NCBI RefSeq assembly: GCF_004962245.1
Contig: NZ_SUHQ01000018.1
Coordinates: 1-64,000 of the forward strand
Reading direction: 5' to 3'
Origin: Mesorhizobium sp.
GTDB lineage: Bacteria; Pseudomonadota; Alphaproteobacteria; Rhizobiales; Rhizobiaceae
DNA length: 64,000 bases
The position numbers and the translations under genes are program-made. The notes beneath the pieces were generated by a model. That model saw only the letters and a list, made by a program, of their open reading frames with translations. It was not told the DNA's origin and made no database searches. Within the stretch, counting starts at the first letter, position 1, and each line of letters starts with the position of its first letter. Shown one piece after another: positions 34,064 to 42,323 of the stretch.

Positions 34064-34128
34064 GGTTTCCTCCCTTTGGACGTGGGGTGCCGGCTCACCC
34101 CTTTTTGGGAATACCGGCCCTGACGGCG

Positions 34129-35136
34129 CTACTTGGCCGCGGCGTTGGCGCGTGCCTTCTTCTTCTCGTAGCGCGCCTGCATGCGCGCCTCGCCTTCCTT
34201 GCTGCCGTCGTGGAAAGTGCCGAGCCACTTGTCGAACGGGATGAGACCGTCGCCGTAGTTCACCTCGAAATATTTGTGGTGGAGGTAGTGGATATAGGCG
34301 TGGCTATCGACTGCCGTGTCCTCGCTGAGCTCAACCTTGTCGAAGCCGACATGGCCGGGAATGGCGCCGAAGCCGGCGAAGTGCAGTTGGTAGAGCGCGA
34401 GCACCGGGTTGGACGGGATGACCAGATGCCAAAGCGCGACGCCGAGATAGCCGAACTGCTCGACCGGATGCATCGACAGCGACGACCAGGGCGACGGGTT
34501 CACCGAATTGTGGTGCACCGAATGCACCCATTTGTAGAGCGGCGGCCAATGGATCGCCCGGTGCAGCAGGAAGAAGTGGGTCTCGTGAATGATTGGTGCA
34601 GCCAGCGCCAGGCAGAAGAGATAGATCGGATGCTCGGCGAAGGTCAGCCATGGCACATACCCGTTGGCATAGGCGTAGAGAATGCCAACCTCGATCGCCG
34701 TCCAGATCGGCAGGCCGGTGCCGAAGGTACGCAGCATGTTGTCGATGTTCTGGCTTTCGAAGAAGAAGGCCTTGCTCTTCTGCTCGGACGGCCATTTGCC
34801 GTTGTATTTGAACCGGTTGCCCTGCGCCCTCAGGATATAGAGCCGGAGCTCGAAGACGCCGAAGAACAGAAGCAGTGCCGCACAGTTGACGAGGAAGAGT
34901 TTTAGGATCCAGCCGAAGCTGAGCGTCTTCATCACCTCGGCATCAGGCAGCACGAAATGCCACCAGGCCACCGCCGAAAGGGCGAACAGCAGATTGTAAG
35001 GCAGGAAATAATGCGGCAGCCACTTCAAGAGCGTGAGCGGGCGCGGTGGGAAGACGAAGAGCGGCGCGGTGCCGGCCGGCTCGCTTGGAGCCCAATCGCC
35101 TCGCTTGTTGCGCGTGCCGTATTTCAGGTCATCCAT
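34129..35136 (-). CDS. Fatty-acid-hydroxylase/sterol-desaturase-type di-iron membrane enzyme
   Basis: This 335-residue protein has several hydrophobic helices (about 45-60, 75-98, 170-190, 230-250). It carries the three histidine clusters of the fatty acid hydroxylase superfamily, HRAIH at 192-196, HSVHH at 205-209 and HYLHH at 283-287, which bind a di-iron centre. Such enzymes insert oxygen into alkyl groups. It is 7 bp after the PanB-like gene and two genes upstream of a Rieske ferredoxin, so an oxygenase-ferredoxin pair is likely. The substrate is not a membrane lipid for certain. A starting ATG lies at 35136. Confidence 0.88.
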   Translation of the reverse strand: MDDLKYGTRNKRGDWAPSEPAGTAPLFVFPPRPLTLLKWLPHYFLPYNLLFALSAVAWWHFVLPDAEVMKTLSFGWILKLFLVNCAALLLFFGVFELRLYILRAQGNRFKYNGKWPSEQKSKAFFFESQNIDNMLRTFGTGLPIWTAIEVGILYAYANGYVPWLTFAEHPIYLFCLALAAPIIHETHFFLLHRAIHWPPLYKWVHSVHHNSVNPSPWSSLSMHPVEQFGYLGVALWHLVIPSNPVLALYQLHFAGFGAIPGHVGFDKVELSEDTAVDSHAYIHYLHHKYFEVNYGDGLIPFDKWLGTFHDGSKEGEARMQARYEKKKARANAAAK

Positions 35137-35143
35137 TTCGGTC

Positions 35144-35935
35144 TCACAGGGATTGGGAAAGCGTCAGGAAGCGGTCATAGGCGGCATCGTCCATCTCCAC
35201 CTGATGTCCAGCTTCGGGGTAAGTGCCACCGGCAACGTCAGTCCCGAAGGCACGGAAAGCAGCGATCCGCTTTGCCTGCAATTCGGCTTCCAGCGTGACG
35301 AAGTCAGCATAGCGCTTGGCATGGCGCGGGTAGTGGCCGGTGTGGGTGCCGAGCACGTCGCAGGAAAACAGGTACTGCGTGTCGCAGGCTGTGCCGCAGC
35401 CCATGCCCATGGTGATCATTGGCGTCGAGCGGGTGATGTGCTCGGCCAGCCGCACCGGCACCACCTCGACCTCGATGCAGGCGGCACCGGCATTCTCCAG
35501 ATCTTTTGCCGCGCGCAACACCCTCACGGCCTCCTCGGCGGTGCGGCCAATGGCGCGGAAGTTCGTCCAGGTGGCGCGGTTCGGCACCAGGCCGACATGG
35601 CCGGTGACGGGAATGCCCTCCGCCGCCATGGCTTCGATGAAGCGAGGCGAATGCGAGCAATAGACCGCATCGGCGCCGCGCTTCATCATGGCGAAGCCGA
35701 GCCGCACCGCCTCATCAGGCGAGGCGACCGCGCCGTGCGGCATGCCGACGGAGAGGAACGCGAAGGGTGCCGCCTGGCGGATGGCTTCGAGATTGTGGTC
35801 AGGCTCGCAGGACAGGATGGTGATGTCGCAGGCGACGGCAGCAGCCGCCTCGGCCGGTGTATCGACATGCAGTTGCAGCCATTTGCGAGTGCCCTTGGCG
35901 CTCTGCAGATCGTAGGCCGTCAGCCGTCTGGTCAC
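35144..35935 (-). CDS. PanB-like protein lacking the usual metal ligands
   Basis: This 263-residue protein aligns with ketopantoate hydroxymethyltransferase (PanB): GIPVTGHVGLVPNRATW at 108-124, LENAGAACIEVEVVPVRLAEHIT at roughly 146-168, and MGMGCG. In Escherichia coli PanB, the metal ligands are Asp45, Asp84 and Glu114, with Glu181 as base. Here the base is kept (Glu157) but positions matching Lys112 and Glu114 are Tyr92 and Ser94, and Asp84 is not kept. It therefore probably does not make pantoate. The gene is the second of the five-gene block, close to the hydroxylase. Confidence 0.78.
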   Translation of the reverse strand: MTRRLTAYDLQSAKGTRKWLQLHVDTPAEAAAAVACDITILSCEPDHNLEAIRQAAPFAFLSVGMPHGAVASPDEAVRLGFAMMKRGADAVYCSHSPRFIEAMAAEGIPVTGHVGLVPNRATWTNFRAIGRTAEEAVRVLRAAKDLENAGAACIEVEVVPVRLAEHITRSTPMITMGMGCGTACDTQYLFSCDVLGTHTGHYPRHAKRYADFVTLEAELQAKRIAAFRAFGTDVAGGTYPEAGHQVEMDDAAYDRFLTLSQSL

Positions 35936-36009
35936 CTGTCATCCTCCCGTTTGCTGAGGGGATAACATCGCGGCCGGCGGAAGGCCGCTTGTTCCTTGAT
36001 CAAATCAGA

Positions 36010-37014
36010 TCAAACGTTCTCGGCGGTGAAAGTGACGAAGCGGATCGGCGGATTGTCGACCGGCAGGTCGTGCAGGTTCAATTTCGCCAGCACGAGGTCC
36101 ATGGCGCGCCTGGCCTGCGCCTCCGGCGCCTGATCGAGCACAACATCCATCGTGCCCTCGCGGAGCGCACGGGCGCTGCGCTCGGTGAGTTCGTGGCCGA
36201 CGAAGAACACGTCGCGGCCCAGCGGGTGGCGCCGCAGCACATCGTTCAGCGCGGCGTTGGCGCCGCCGCTATTGTAGAGACCGGCTAGGTCCGGCCAGCG
36301 CGTCAGCGCCTCGACCAGTTGCCCCGCGTTTCGGTCGCCCTCGTCATGGCCGAACAAGGCCGCGACCGGCTCGAAATCGCCGCCGGCCTCCATCAGATAG
36401 TCGAAGAAGCCGCGCACGCGGTCGCGGTGCACGCGGTAGATCTGGCTATGGCAGATCGCCACCACCTTGCCCGGCCGCCTTTGCATGCGCGCCATCAGCA
36501 GCCCGGCCATGCGCCCGGCCGCGTAATTGTCGATGCCGACATAGGCGCCGCTGGTGCCCGAAATCTGTGTGACGATCTGCACCGTCGGGATCATCTGCGC
36601 CTCCAGCCGCCTCAGTGCCGCACCGACCAGCGGATGGTCGGGAACCGCCAGGATCAGGGCGGCGCGGCGCATGTCGGGATCGAGGATCCGCTGCGCGATG
36701 GCCGCGGGATTTGCCTCATCGAGAAATGTCCGGTGGACGGCGATCGTCCGATCGAGCGTGGCGGCGATGCGTTCGAAGGCATGCGACAGGCGGGCAAAGA
36801 AGGTGGCGTCCGGGCGGACCAGGATGACCTCGATCCTGATCACCCCGCGATGGGCTTCCGGCAGGCGGCGCGGATAGTCGAGCGAGCGCGCGGCGGCGAC
36901 GACTTTCTCGACGGTGGCGGGCCTGACACCGCCCCTGCCGTTCAGCACGCGTTCGACCGTCGCCGTGCCGACCCCGGCGCGGCGGGCGATCTCAAGGAAG
37001 GTGGGTTTTGGAAT
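36010..37014 (-). CDS. LacI-type transcriptional regulator (candidate ATT start)
   Basis: This product would be about 334 residues with an N-terminal LacI helix-turn-helix (FLEIARRAGVGTATVERVL, about residues 6-24) and a periplasmic-binding-type effector domain (VGIDNYAAGRMAGLLMARM, SGGANAALNDV). No ATG, GTG or TTG precedes the helix-turn-helix in frame after the upstream stop. The first candidate giving a complete domain is an ATT at 37014 with GGGGA upstream; a GTG at 36948 would cut the domain. It heads the five-gene block and likely controls it in response to its substrate. Confidence 0.78.
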   Translation of the reverse strand: MPKPTFLEIARRAGVGTATVERVLNGRGGVRPATVEKVVAAARSLDYPRRLPEAHRGVIRIEVILVRPDATFFARLSHAFERIAATLDRTIAVHRTFLDEANPAAIAQRILDPDMRRAALILAVPDHPLVGAALRRLEAQMIPTVQIVTQISGTSGAYVGIDNYAAGRMAGLLMARMQRRPGKVVAICHSQIYRVHRDRVRGFFDYLMEAGGDFEPVAALFGHDEGDRNAGQLVEALTRWPDLAGLYNSGGANAALNDVLRRHPLGRDVFFVGHELTERSARALREGTMDVVLDQAPEAQARRAMDLVLAKLNLHDLPVDNPPIRFVTFTAENV

Positions 37015-37387
37015 CTTGGTTCCCCGCTGTCACGACGTCAGAACCTAGCCAGCCGCACATGCTTTTCCAAGACAGATGATCTGCCGACTCCCCCGAAGGA
37101 TCCCGGCGATGTTCGGAATTGAATGCACCGGCTGTGCGGCAGTCGGTTGCGCCTGGGCTTTCGGAGTGAGAATGTCGGGCTCAAGCCAGACATTCATGGC
37201 TCAGACATTCACTGCGATACCCGCACGGCTTGCACCCCGCCCCGCCTTCCGCTATAGAGCCGCCACCCGCGTAGACACCCTTGGAGGCAACGCGGCGGAA
37301 GGCCGCCTCACCCGGCGGCTTTCGACGTTTACGGCCCAGGCACCTCGCCGGCCGCGAACGCTCCAGAACAACGCGAAAGGAAATGCC
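37015..37387. other. Gene-free region before rplY
   Basis: No convincing gene is present. The stretch includes the divergent promoter area for the LacI gene (minus) and rplY (plus). A near-direct duplication CCAGACATTCATGG / TCAGACATTCACTG lies at about 37188-37215. I see no clear terminator. Confidence 0.45.
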
Positions 37388-38029
37388 ATGAGCCAAGCTT
37401 CTTACGAGCTCAAGGCCGAAGCGCGCGAACAGGTCGGTAAGGGGTCCGCCCGTGCAGTTCGCCGTAACGGTAAAGTGCCTGCAGTAATCTACGGTGACAA
37501 GCAGCCTCCCCTGGCGATTGCCCTCACCTACAAGGACATCTACTACAAGATCCATGGCGGCGGGTTTCTGACCACGATCGCCACGATCGATGTCGACGGC
37601 AAGAAGATCCAGGTCCTGCCCAAGGACTTCCAGCTCGACCCGGTCAAGGATTTCCCGGTCCATGTCGACTTCCTGCGCATCGGCAAGGACACCGAAGTCA
37701 ATGTTGACGTGCCGGTCCACTTCATCAACGAGGACAAGTCGCCCGGCATCAAGCGCGGCGGCGTGCTCAACATCGTGCGTCACGAGGTCGAGTTCCACTG
37801 CCCGGCCAACGCGATCCCGGAATTCATCACCGTCGATCTCGCCGGCACCGACATCGGCGATTCGATCCACATCTCGGCGGTCAAGCTGCCGGCCGGCGTC
37901 AAGCCGGTGATCTCCGATCGCGACTTCACCATCGCGACCATTGCCGGCTCCTCGGCGATGAAGCCGGAGACGGAAGAGGTGGTCGAAGCGGCTGAACCCG
38001 AAGCGGCTCCTGCCGACGAAGAGAAGTAA
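37388..38029 (+). CDS. rplY: 50S ribosomal protein L25/general stress protein Ctc
   Basis: This 213-residue two-domain L25 (TL5/Ctc type) binds 5S rRNA. The N-terminal domain has KAEAREQVGKGSARAVRRNGKVPAVIYG; the C-terminal domain has FHCPANAIPEFITVDLAG. A Glu/Ala-rich acidic tail follows. The ATG at 37388 follows GAAAGGAAATGCC. It is 23 bp upstream of pth and starts the conserved rplY-pth-ychF operon of translation-related genes. Confidence 0.96.
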   Translation: MSQASYELKAEAREQVGKGSARAVRRNGKVPAVIYGDKQPPLAIALTYKDIYYKIHGGGFLTTIATIDVDGKKIQVLPKDFQLDPVKDFPVHVDFLRIGKDTEVNVDVPVHFINEDKSPGIKRGGVLNIVRHEVEFHCPANAIPEFITVDLAGTDIGDSIHISAVKLPAGVKPVISDRDFTIATIAGSSAMKPETEEVVEAAEPEAAPADEEK

Positions 38030-38052
38030 TCCCTTTCCGCCCGGAGGTGACG

Positions 38053-38784
38053 ATGCTGCTGTTTGCAGGCCTCGGCAATCCGGGCGCGAAATACGCCAAC
38101 AACCGGCACAATGTCGGCTTCATGGCGGCGGACGCGATCGCCCGCCGCCATTCCTTTTCGCCCTGGTCGAAGAAGTTCCAGGGCCTGATCGCCGAAGGCA
38201 CGCTTGGCGGCGAAAAGATCGTCCTGATCAAGCCGCAGACCTTCATGAACAATTCCGGCCAGTCGGTCGGCGAAGCGCTGCGCTTCTACAAGCTCGCCCC
38301 CTCGGCGCTCACCGTTTTCTATGACGAGATCGACCTCGCCGACGGTAAGGTCCGCCTGAAGACCGGCGGCGGCGCCGGCGGCCACAACGGCATCCGCTCG
38401 ATCGACGGCCATGTCGGCAACGCCTATCGCCGCGTGCGCATCGGCGTCGGCCACCCCGGCGTCAAGGAATTCGTCCAGCATCATGTGCTTGGTGATTTCG
38501 CCAAGGCCGATCGCGAATGGCTGGAGCCGCTGCTCGACGCCATCGGTGCTCATGCCGAAATGATCGTCAAGGGCGACGAATCCGGCTTCATGAACAAGCT
38601 CAACCTCGCCGTTCAGGGCAAGACCGGTGCCGCGCCCGAGACGGAAAAGCCCACCCCGAAACAACAGGGCCCAAAACAACAGAGCCATATCCGTCAGGCG
38701 CGGCCACAGCAGCCGGCGATCAAGCCGCCTGAAACCGGCCCGATGGCCGCCATGCTGAAGAAGCTGTTCGGCGGCAAGGATTGA
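38053..38784 (+). CDS. pth: Peptidyl-tRNA hydrolase with extended tail
   Basis: This enzyme releases peptides from peptidyl-tRNA. Recognisable segments are GLGNPGAKYANNRHNVGFMA (with the catalytic His), LIKPQTFMNNSGQSV, YDEIDLADGKVRLKTGGGAGGHNGIRSI, and IGVGHPG. The family usually ends near residue 190; here 243 residues include a Gln/Lys/Pro-rich tail (about 195-243) of low complexity. The ATG at 38053 has GGAGG five bases upstream. It is the second gene of the operon. Confidence 0.96.
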   Translation: MLLFAGLGNPGAKYANNRHNVGFMAADAIARRHSFSPWSKKFQGLIAEGTLGGEKIVLIKPQTFMNNSGQSVGEALRFYKLAPSALTVFYDEIDLADGKVRLKTGGGAGGHNGIRSIDGHVGNAYRRVRIGVGHPGVKEFVQHHVLGDFAKADREWLEPLLDAIGAHAEMIVKGDESGFMNKLNLAVQGKTGAAPETEKPTPKQQGPKQQSHIRQARPQQPAIKPPETGPMAAMLKKLFGGKD

Positions 38785-38881
38785 GCCTCGCCACCGATCG
38801 GGGCTGGAGGGCTTGACGATCGTCGGCGCTTTCGCCCATAGCCCTCATCAAATTTCGATTTCCCGATAGGACCGGACAAAA

Positions 38882-39985
38882 ATGGGTTTCAAATGCGGCA
38901 TCGTTGGCTTGCCCAACGTCGGCAAGTCGACGCTTTTCAACGCGCTGACCAGGACGGCGGCGGCGCAGGCCGCCAACTATCCGTTCTGCACCATCGAACC
39001 GAACACCGGCGAGGTGGCGGTGCCCGACCCGCGCCTGCAGAAGATCGCGGCGATCGGCAAGTCGAAGGAGATCATCCCGACCCGCATCTCCTTCGTCGAC
39101 ATCGCCGGCCTTGTGCGCGGCGCCTCGAAGGGCGAAGGACTGGGCAACCAGTTCCTGGCCAACATCCGCGAGGTCGACGCCATCGTCCATGTGCTGCGCT
39201 GCTTCGAGGATGACGACATCGCCCATGTCGAAGGCCGCATCGACCCCGTTGCCGACGCCGAGACTGTCGAGACCGAGCTGATGCTTGCCGACCTCGACAG
39301 CCTCGAGCGCCGCATCGTGCAGTTCCGCAAGCGCGCTTCCGGCAAGGATAAGGAGGCGATGACCGTGCTTCCCATGATGGAAGCCGCTCTCGAACTCCTG
39401 CAGGCCGGCAAGCCCGCCCGCATCCTGCTCAACGGCATCGCGCCTGAGGATCTGCGCATTCTGCAGGGGCTGAACCTGCTGACGTCGCACCCCGTGCTCT
39501 ATGTCTGCAATGTCGCCGAGGCCGACGCCGCAACCGGCAACGCGCACACCAAAGCGGTCGAACAGATGGCCGCCGCGCAAGGCGCCCGCACCGTGGTGAT
39601 TTCCGCGGCGATCGAAGCCGAGGTCGCGCAGCTCAGCGATGACGAGGAAATGGAATTCCTCGCAACGCTGGGCCTCGAAGAACCTGGCCTGAACAAGGTG
39701 ATCCGCGCCGGCTACGAGTTGCTGCAGCTCATCACCTATTTCACCGTCGGGCCGAAGGAGACGCGCGCCTGGACCGTGCACAAGGGCGCCAAGGCGCCGC
39801 AGGCGGCGGGCGTCATCCACACCGATTTCGAGCGCGGCTTCATCCGCGCCCAGACCATCGCCTACAACGACTTCATCACGCTGGGCGGCGAAGTGGCGGC
39901 CAAGGAAGCCGGCAAGGCGCGCGACGAAGGCAAGGAGTATGTCGTCCAGGACGGCGACATCATGCTGTTCAAGTTCAACACCTGA
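38882..39985 (+). CDS. ychF: Redox-regulated ribosome-associated ATPase YchF (OLA1 type)
   Basis: This 367-residue Obg-family NTPase has G1 GLPNVGKSTLFNALT, a switch region FVDIAGLVRGASKGEGLGNQFL, and the NxxE motif CNVAE, which favours ATP over GTP. A coiled-coil segment and the C-terminal TGS domain (TVGPKETRAWTV, IHTDFERGFIRAQTI) follow. YchF participates in oxidative-stress response and ribosome function. It lies 97 bp after pth, likely in the same operon. Confidence 0.96.
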   Translation: MGFKCGIVGLPNVGKSTLFNALTRTAAAQAANYPFCTIEPNTGEVAVPDPRLQKIAAIGKSKEIIPTRISFVDIAGLVRGASKGEGLGNQFLANIREVDAIVHVLRCFEDDDIAHVEGRIDPVADAETVETELMLADLDSLERRIVQFRKRASGKDKEAMTVLPMMEAALELLQAGKPARILLNGIAPEDLRILQGLNLLTSHPVLYVCNVAEADAATGNAHTKAVEQMAAAQGARTVVISAAIEAEVAQLSDDEEMEFLATLGLEEPGLNKVIRAGYELLQLITYFTVGPKETRAWTVHKGAKAPQAAGVIHTDFERGFIRAQTIAYNDFITLGGEVAAKEAGKARDEGKEYVVQDGDIMLFKFNT

Positions 39986-40210
39986 CCCGACCGACAGCGC
40001 GCCGGCAGCCATCACGGCCGCCGGTGCGATCACGGCCTCGTGCACGGCCGCACAGGCCCTCCCGCGCGGCTTGACTGCCCGCAATGCCCGGTCTAAGGGG
40101 CGTCTGCACCGGGCCGGTGCTTTCGTCGAAAGCGCCCGTCCCGAGCAATCCGAAACGACGCATCGCTACCGAACGCACCGCTCTTTGGCCACAGCAAGGG
40201 AGACCCGGCG

Positions 40211-41185
40211 ATGATCAAGGCATTCGTCGTGGAGAATGATCGCCTGCGCGTCGTCGACGATCTCCTGGCAAACAGCGACAGGGTGGTCTGGGCCGATCTT
40301 CTCAACCCGACGAAGGAAGAGGAAGCTTCGATCGAGACCTGGCTCGGCGTCGCCATTCCGACGCGCGAGGAGATGGAGGAGATCGAGATTTCGAGCCGCC
40401 TCTATATCGAGGACGGCGCCTATTTCATGACCGCCATTCTGCCGGCCCAGACCGAGGCCGACGATCCCCTGATGTCGCCGGTCACCTTCGTGCTGGCCGA
40501 CAACAGGCTGATCACCGTGCGCTACCATGAACCGAAAGCTTTCAAGACCTTTCCGCTGCGCGCCGAGAAGGTGGCGACCGGCTGCACCAGCGGCGACACC
40601 ATCCTGATCGGCCTGCTGGAGGCGATCGTCGACCGCCTCGCCGACATTCTGGAGCGCGCCGGCCGCGACATCGAAACGATCTCGCGCGACATCTTCGAGG
40701 CAAGCTCGATCAAGGCTTCCAAGCGCAACCGCGACTTCCAGGAATTGCTGAAGGCCATCGGCCGCAAGGAGGACATCGCCTCCTCGATCCGCGACAGCCT
40801 GATCTCGCTGCAGCGGCTCGCCGGCTTCCTCACCCACGCCTCGACCCAGACCAAGATGAGCAAGGACATCCGCGCGCGCATCAAGACCTTGTCGCGCGAT
40901 GTGCTGTCGCTCGCCGACCACGCCACCTTCCTGTCGCAGAAGATCAACTTCCTGCTCGACGCGACGCTCGGCATGATCTCGATCGAGCAGAACGCCATCA
41001 TCAAGATTTTTTCCGTCGCCGCGGTCATCTTCCTGCCGCCGACGCTGGTCGCTTCGGTCTACGGCATGAATTTCGACATCATGCCCGAGCTCAAATGGCA
41101 GCTCGGCTACCCCTTCGCCATCGGCCTGATGATCGTATCGGCGATCCTGCCCTACTGGTATTTCCGCCGCCGCGGCTGGTTGTAG
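40211..41185 (+). CDS. corA: CorA magnesium/cobalt transporter
   Basis: This 324-residue Mg2+ channel-type transporter has a large N-terminal cytoplasmic domain, a long helix, and two C-terminal transmembrane helices. The family signature YGMNF is at the end of TM1 (VIFLPPTLVASVYGMNF) and TM2 is GYPFAIGLMIVSAILPYWYF. The protein ends in a short basic tail. The ATG at 40211 follows AAGGGAGACCCGG. It stands alone. Confidence 0.95.
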   Translation: MIKAFVVENDRLRVVDDLLANSDRVVWADLLNPTKEEEASIETWLGVAIPTREEMEEIEISSRLYIEDGAYFMTAILPAQTEADDPLMSPVTFVLADNRLITVRYHEPKAFKTFPLRAEKVATGCTSGDTILIGLLEAIVDRLADILERAGRDIETISRDIFEASSIKASKRNRDFQELLKAIGRKEDIASSIRDSLISLQRLAGFLTHASTQTKMSKDIRARIKTLSRDVLSLADHATFLSQKINFLLDATLGMISIEQNAIIKIFSVAAVIFLPPTLVASVYGMNFDIMPELKWQLGYPFAIGLMIVSAILPYWYFRRRGWL

Positions 41186-41317
41186 AGCCGTCGAACCTTC
41201 CGTTGTCCGTCTGGCGCGAAGGCCTGGCGCACTAGAAATTACTTGACCAAATCCCGCCCCGCCTGCATCCGGGAACCCCGATCTTCGCGATCGTACAACC
41301 TCGAACCGGACTCCAGA

Positions 41318-41356
41318 CCATGACCGGAAAGAATTCCTGACCATGACGGGAAAGAC
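41318..41356 (+). repeat. Tandem duplication around the first MaoC start codon
   Basis: GACCATGACCGGAAAGAA at 41318 and GACCATGACGGGAAAGAC at 41339 are near-identical and 21 bp apart. The first copy opens a 6-codon frame (MTGKNS, stop at 41338-41340); the second contains the real MaoC start at 41343. Confidence 0.8.
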
Positions 41357-41804
41357 CTGGGCCTATGAGGACTTCGTCGAGGGCGTCTCGCTCGACCTCG
41401 GCACGAAGCTGGTGAGTGCGGCCGAGATCATCGAATTCGCCGAGGAATTCGATGCGCAGCCTATGCATCTCGACGAGGCCGCGGGCAAGGCCAGCATCCT
41501 TGGTGGGCTGGCGGCATCCGGCTGGCACACCTGCGCGATGTTCATGCGTATGCTGTGCGACGCCTTCCTGCTCGATTCGACCTGCCAGGGCGCCCCTGGC
41601 GTCGACCAGGTCCGGTGGAAAAAGCCGGTGCTGGCCGGCGACATCCTGAGCGGCAACACCACCGTCCTTGCCAGGCGCCTGTCCAGATCCAAGCCCCAGC
41701 TTGGCCTTGTCACTATGCGCAGCGAGCTTTTCAACCAGCGCGGCGAAAGCGTCTTCGATCTTGAGAACACCGTCATGTTCCTGACCCGTGAGGCCAGCAC
41801 GTGA
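41343..41804 (+). CDS. MaoC-like hot-dog hydratase, gene 1
   Basis: This 153-residue single hot-dog domain has the hydratase dyad region FDAQPMHLDEAAG (Asp and His) and ILGGLAASGWHT, typical of MaoC-type enoyl-CoA hydratases. It is translationally coupled to a second MaoC gene: its TGA at 41802-41804 overlaps the GTG at 41801. The two products may form a heterodimer, as two-subunit hydratases do. The acyl substrate is unknown. An upstream mini-frame shares its start sequence. Confidence 0.88.
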   Translation: MTGKTWAYEDFVEGVSLDLGTKLVSAAEIIEFAEEFDAQPMHLDEAAGKASILGGLAASGWHTCAMFMRMLCDAFLLDSTCQGAPGVDQVRWKKPVLAGDILSGNTTVLARRLSRSKPQLGLVTMRSELFNQRGESVFDLENTVMFLTREAST

Positions 41805-42271
41805 GCCTTGACGAGTTCTTCTGCATCGACGTCACCGTCACGCTCGGTTCGCATACATTCGAATCCGAGGCGATCAAGGCCTTCGCCAGGAAATACGATC
41901 CGCAGATTTTCCATCTCGACGAAGAGGCGGCGAAGAAAAGCGTGTTCGGCGGTCTGTGCGCCTCGGGCTGGCACACTGCCGCCACCTGGATGAAATTGAA
42001 CCTCGAGACCCGCATGGAGACAGAGGGCGCCCGCTGGACCGGCCCTGGTCCCTCGCCCGAATTCGGCCCCTCGCCTGGCTTCAGGAACCTCAAATGGCCG
42101 AAGCCCGTCTATGCCGGAGAAACCGTGACCTTCACCCGCACCGCGCTTGCCCACCGCCCCATAAGCTCGCGCCCGGGCTGGCGGCTGCTCACGCTACGCT
42201 CGGAGGCCTTCGATTCGAGCGGCGACAAGGTCATCGAGTTCGAAAGCGCCGTGCTGGTGAAGGTGGGGTAA
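41801..42271 (+). CDS. MaoC-like hot-dog hydratase, gene 2
   Basis: This 156-residue MaoC-domain protein has the dyad YDPQIFHLDEEAAKKS and VFGGLCASGWHT, so both members of the pair retain catalytic residues. It starts at GTG 41801, overlapping the preceding stop. It is similar to the first copy, suggesting ancestral duplication. It is followed by a 13-bp hairpin shared with the converging apt gene. Confidence 0.88.
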   Translation: MSLDEFFCIDVTVTLGSHTFESEAIKAFARKYDPQIFHLDEEAAKKSVFGGLCASGWHTAATWMKLNLETRMETEGARWTGPGPSPEFGPSPGFRNLKWPKPVYAGETVTFTRTALAHRPISSRPGWRLLTLRSEAFDSSGDKVIEFESAVLVKVG

Positions 42272-42278
42272 GGCGCCA

Positions 42279-42311
42279 CTTACCCTTCTCCGCTTGTGGG
42301 AGAAGGGTAAG
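42279..42311. terminator. 13-bp hairpin between the converging MaoC and apt genes
   Basis: CTTACCCTTCTCC (42279-42291) pairs perfectly with GGAGAAGGGTAAG (42299-42311) around a 7-nt loop. It resembles the recurrent rhizobial CCCTTCTCC/GGAGAAGGG element. It lacks a T-run, so it could be a repeat used as a transcript-stabilising or factor-assisted terminator. Confidence 0.7.
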
Positions 42312-42323
42312 AGGCGCGCCCTC

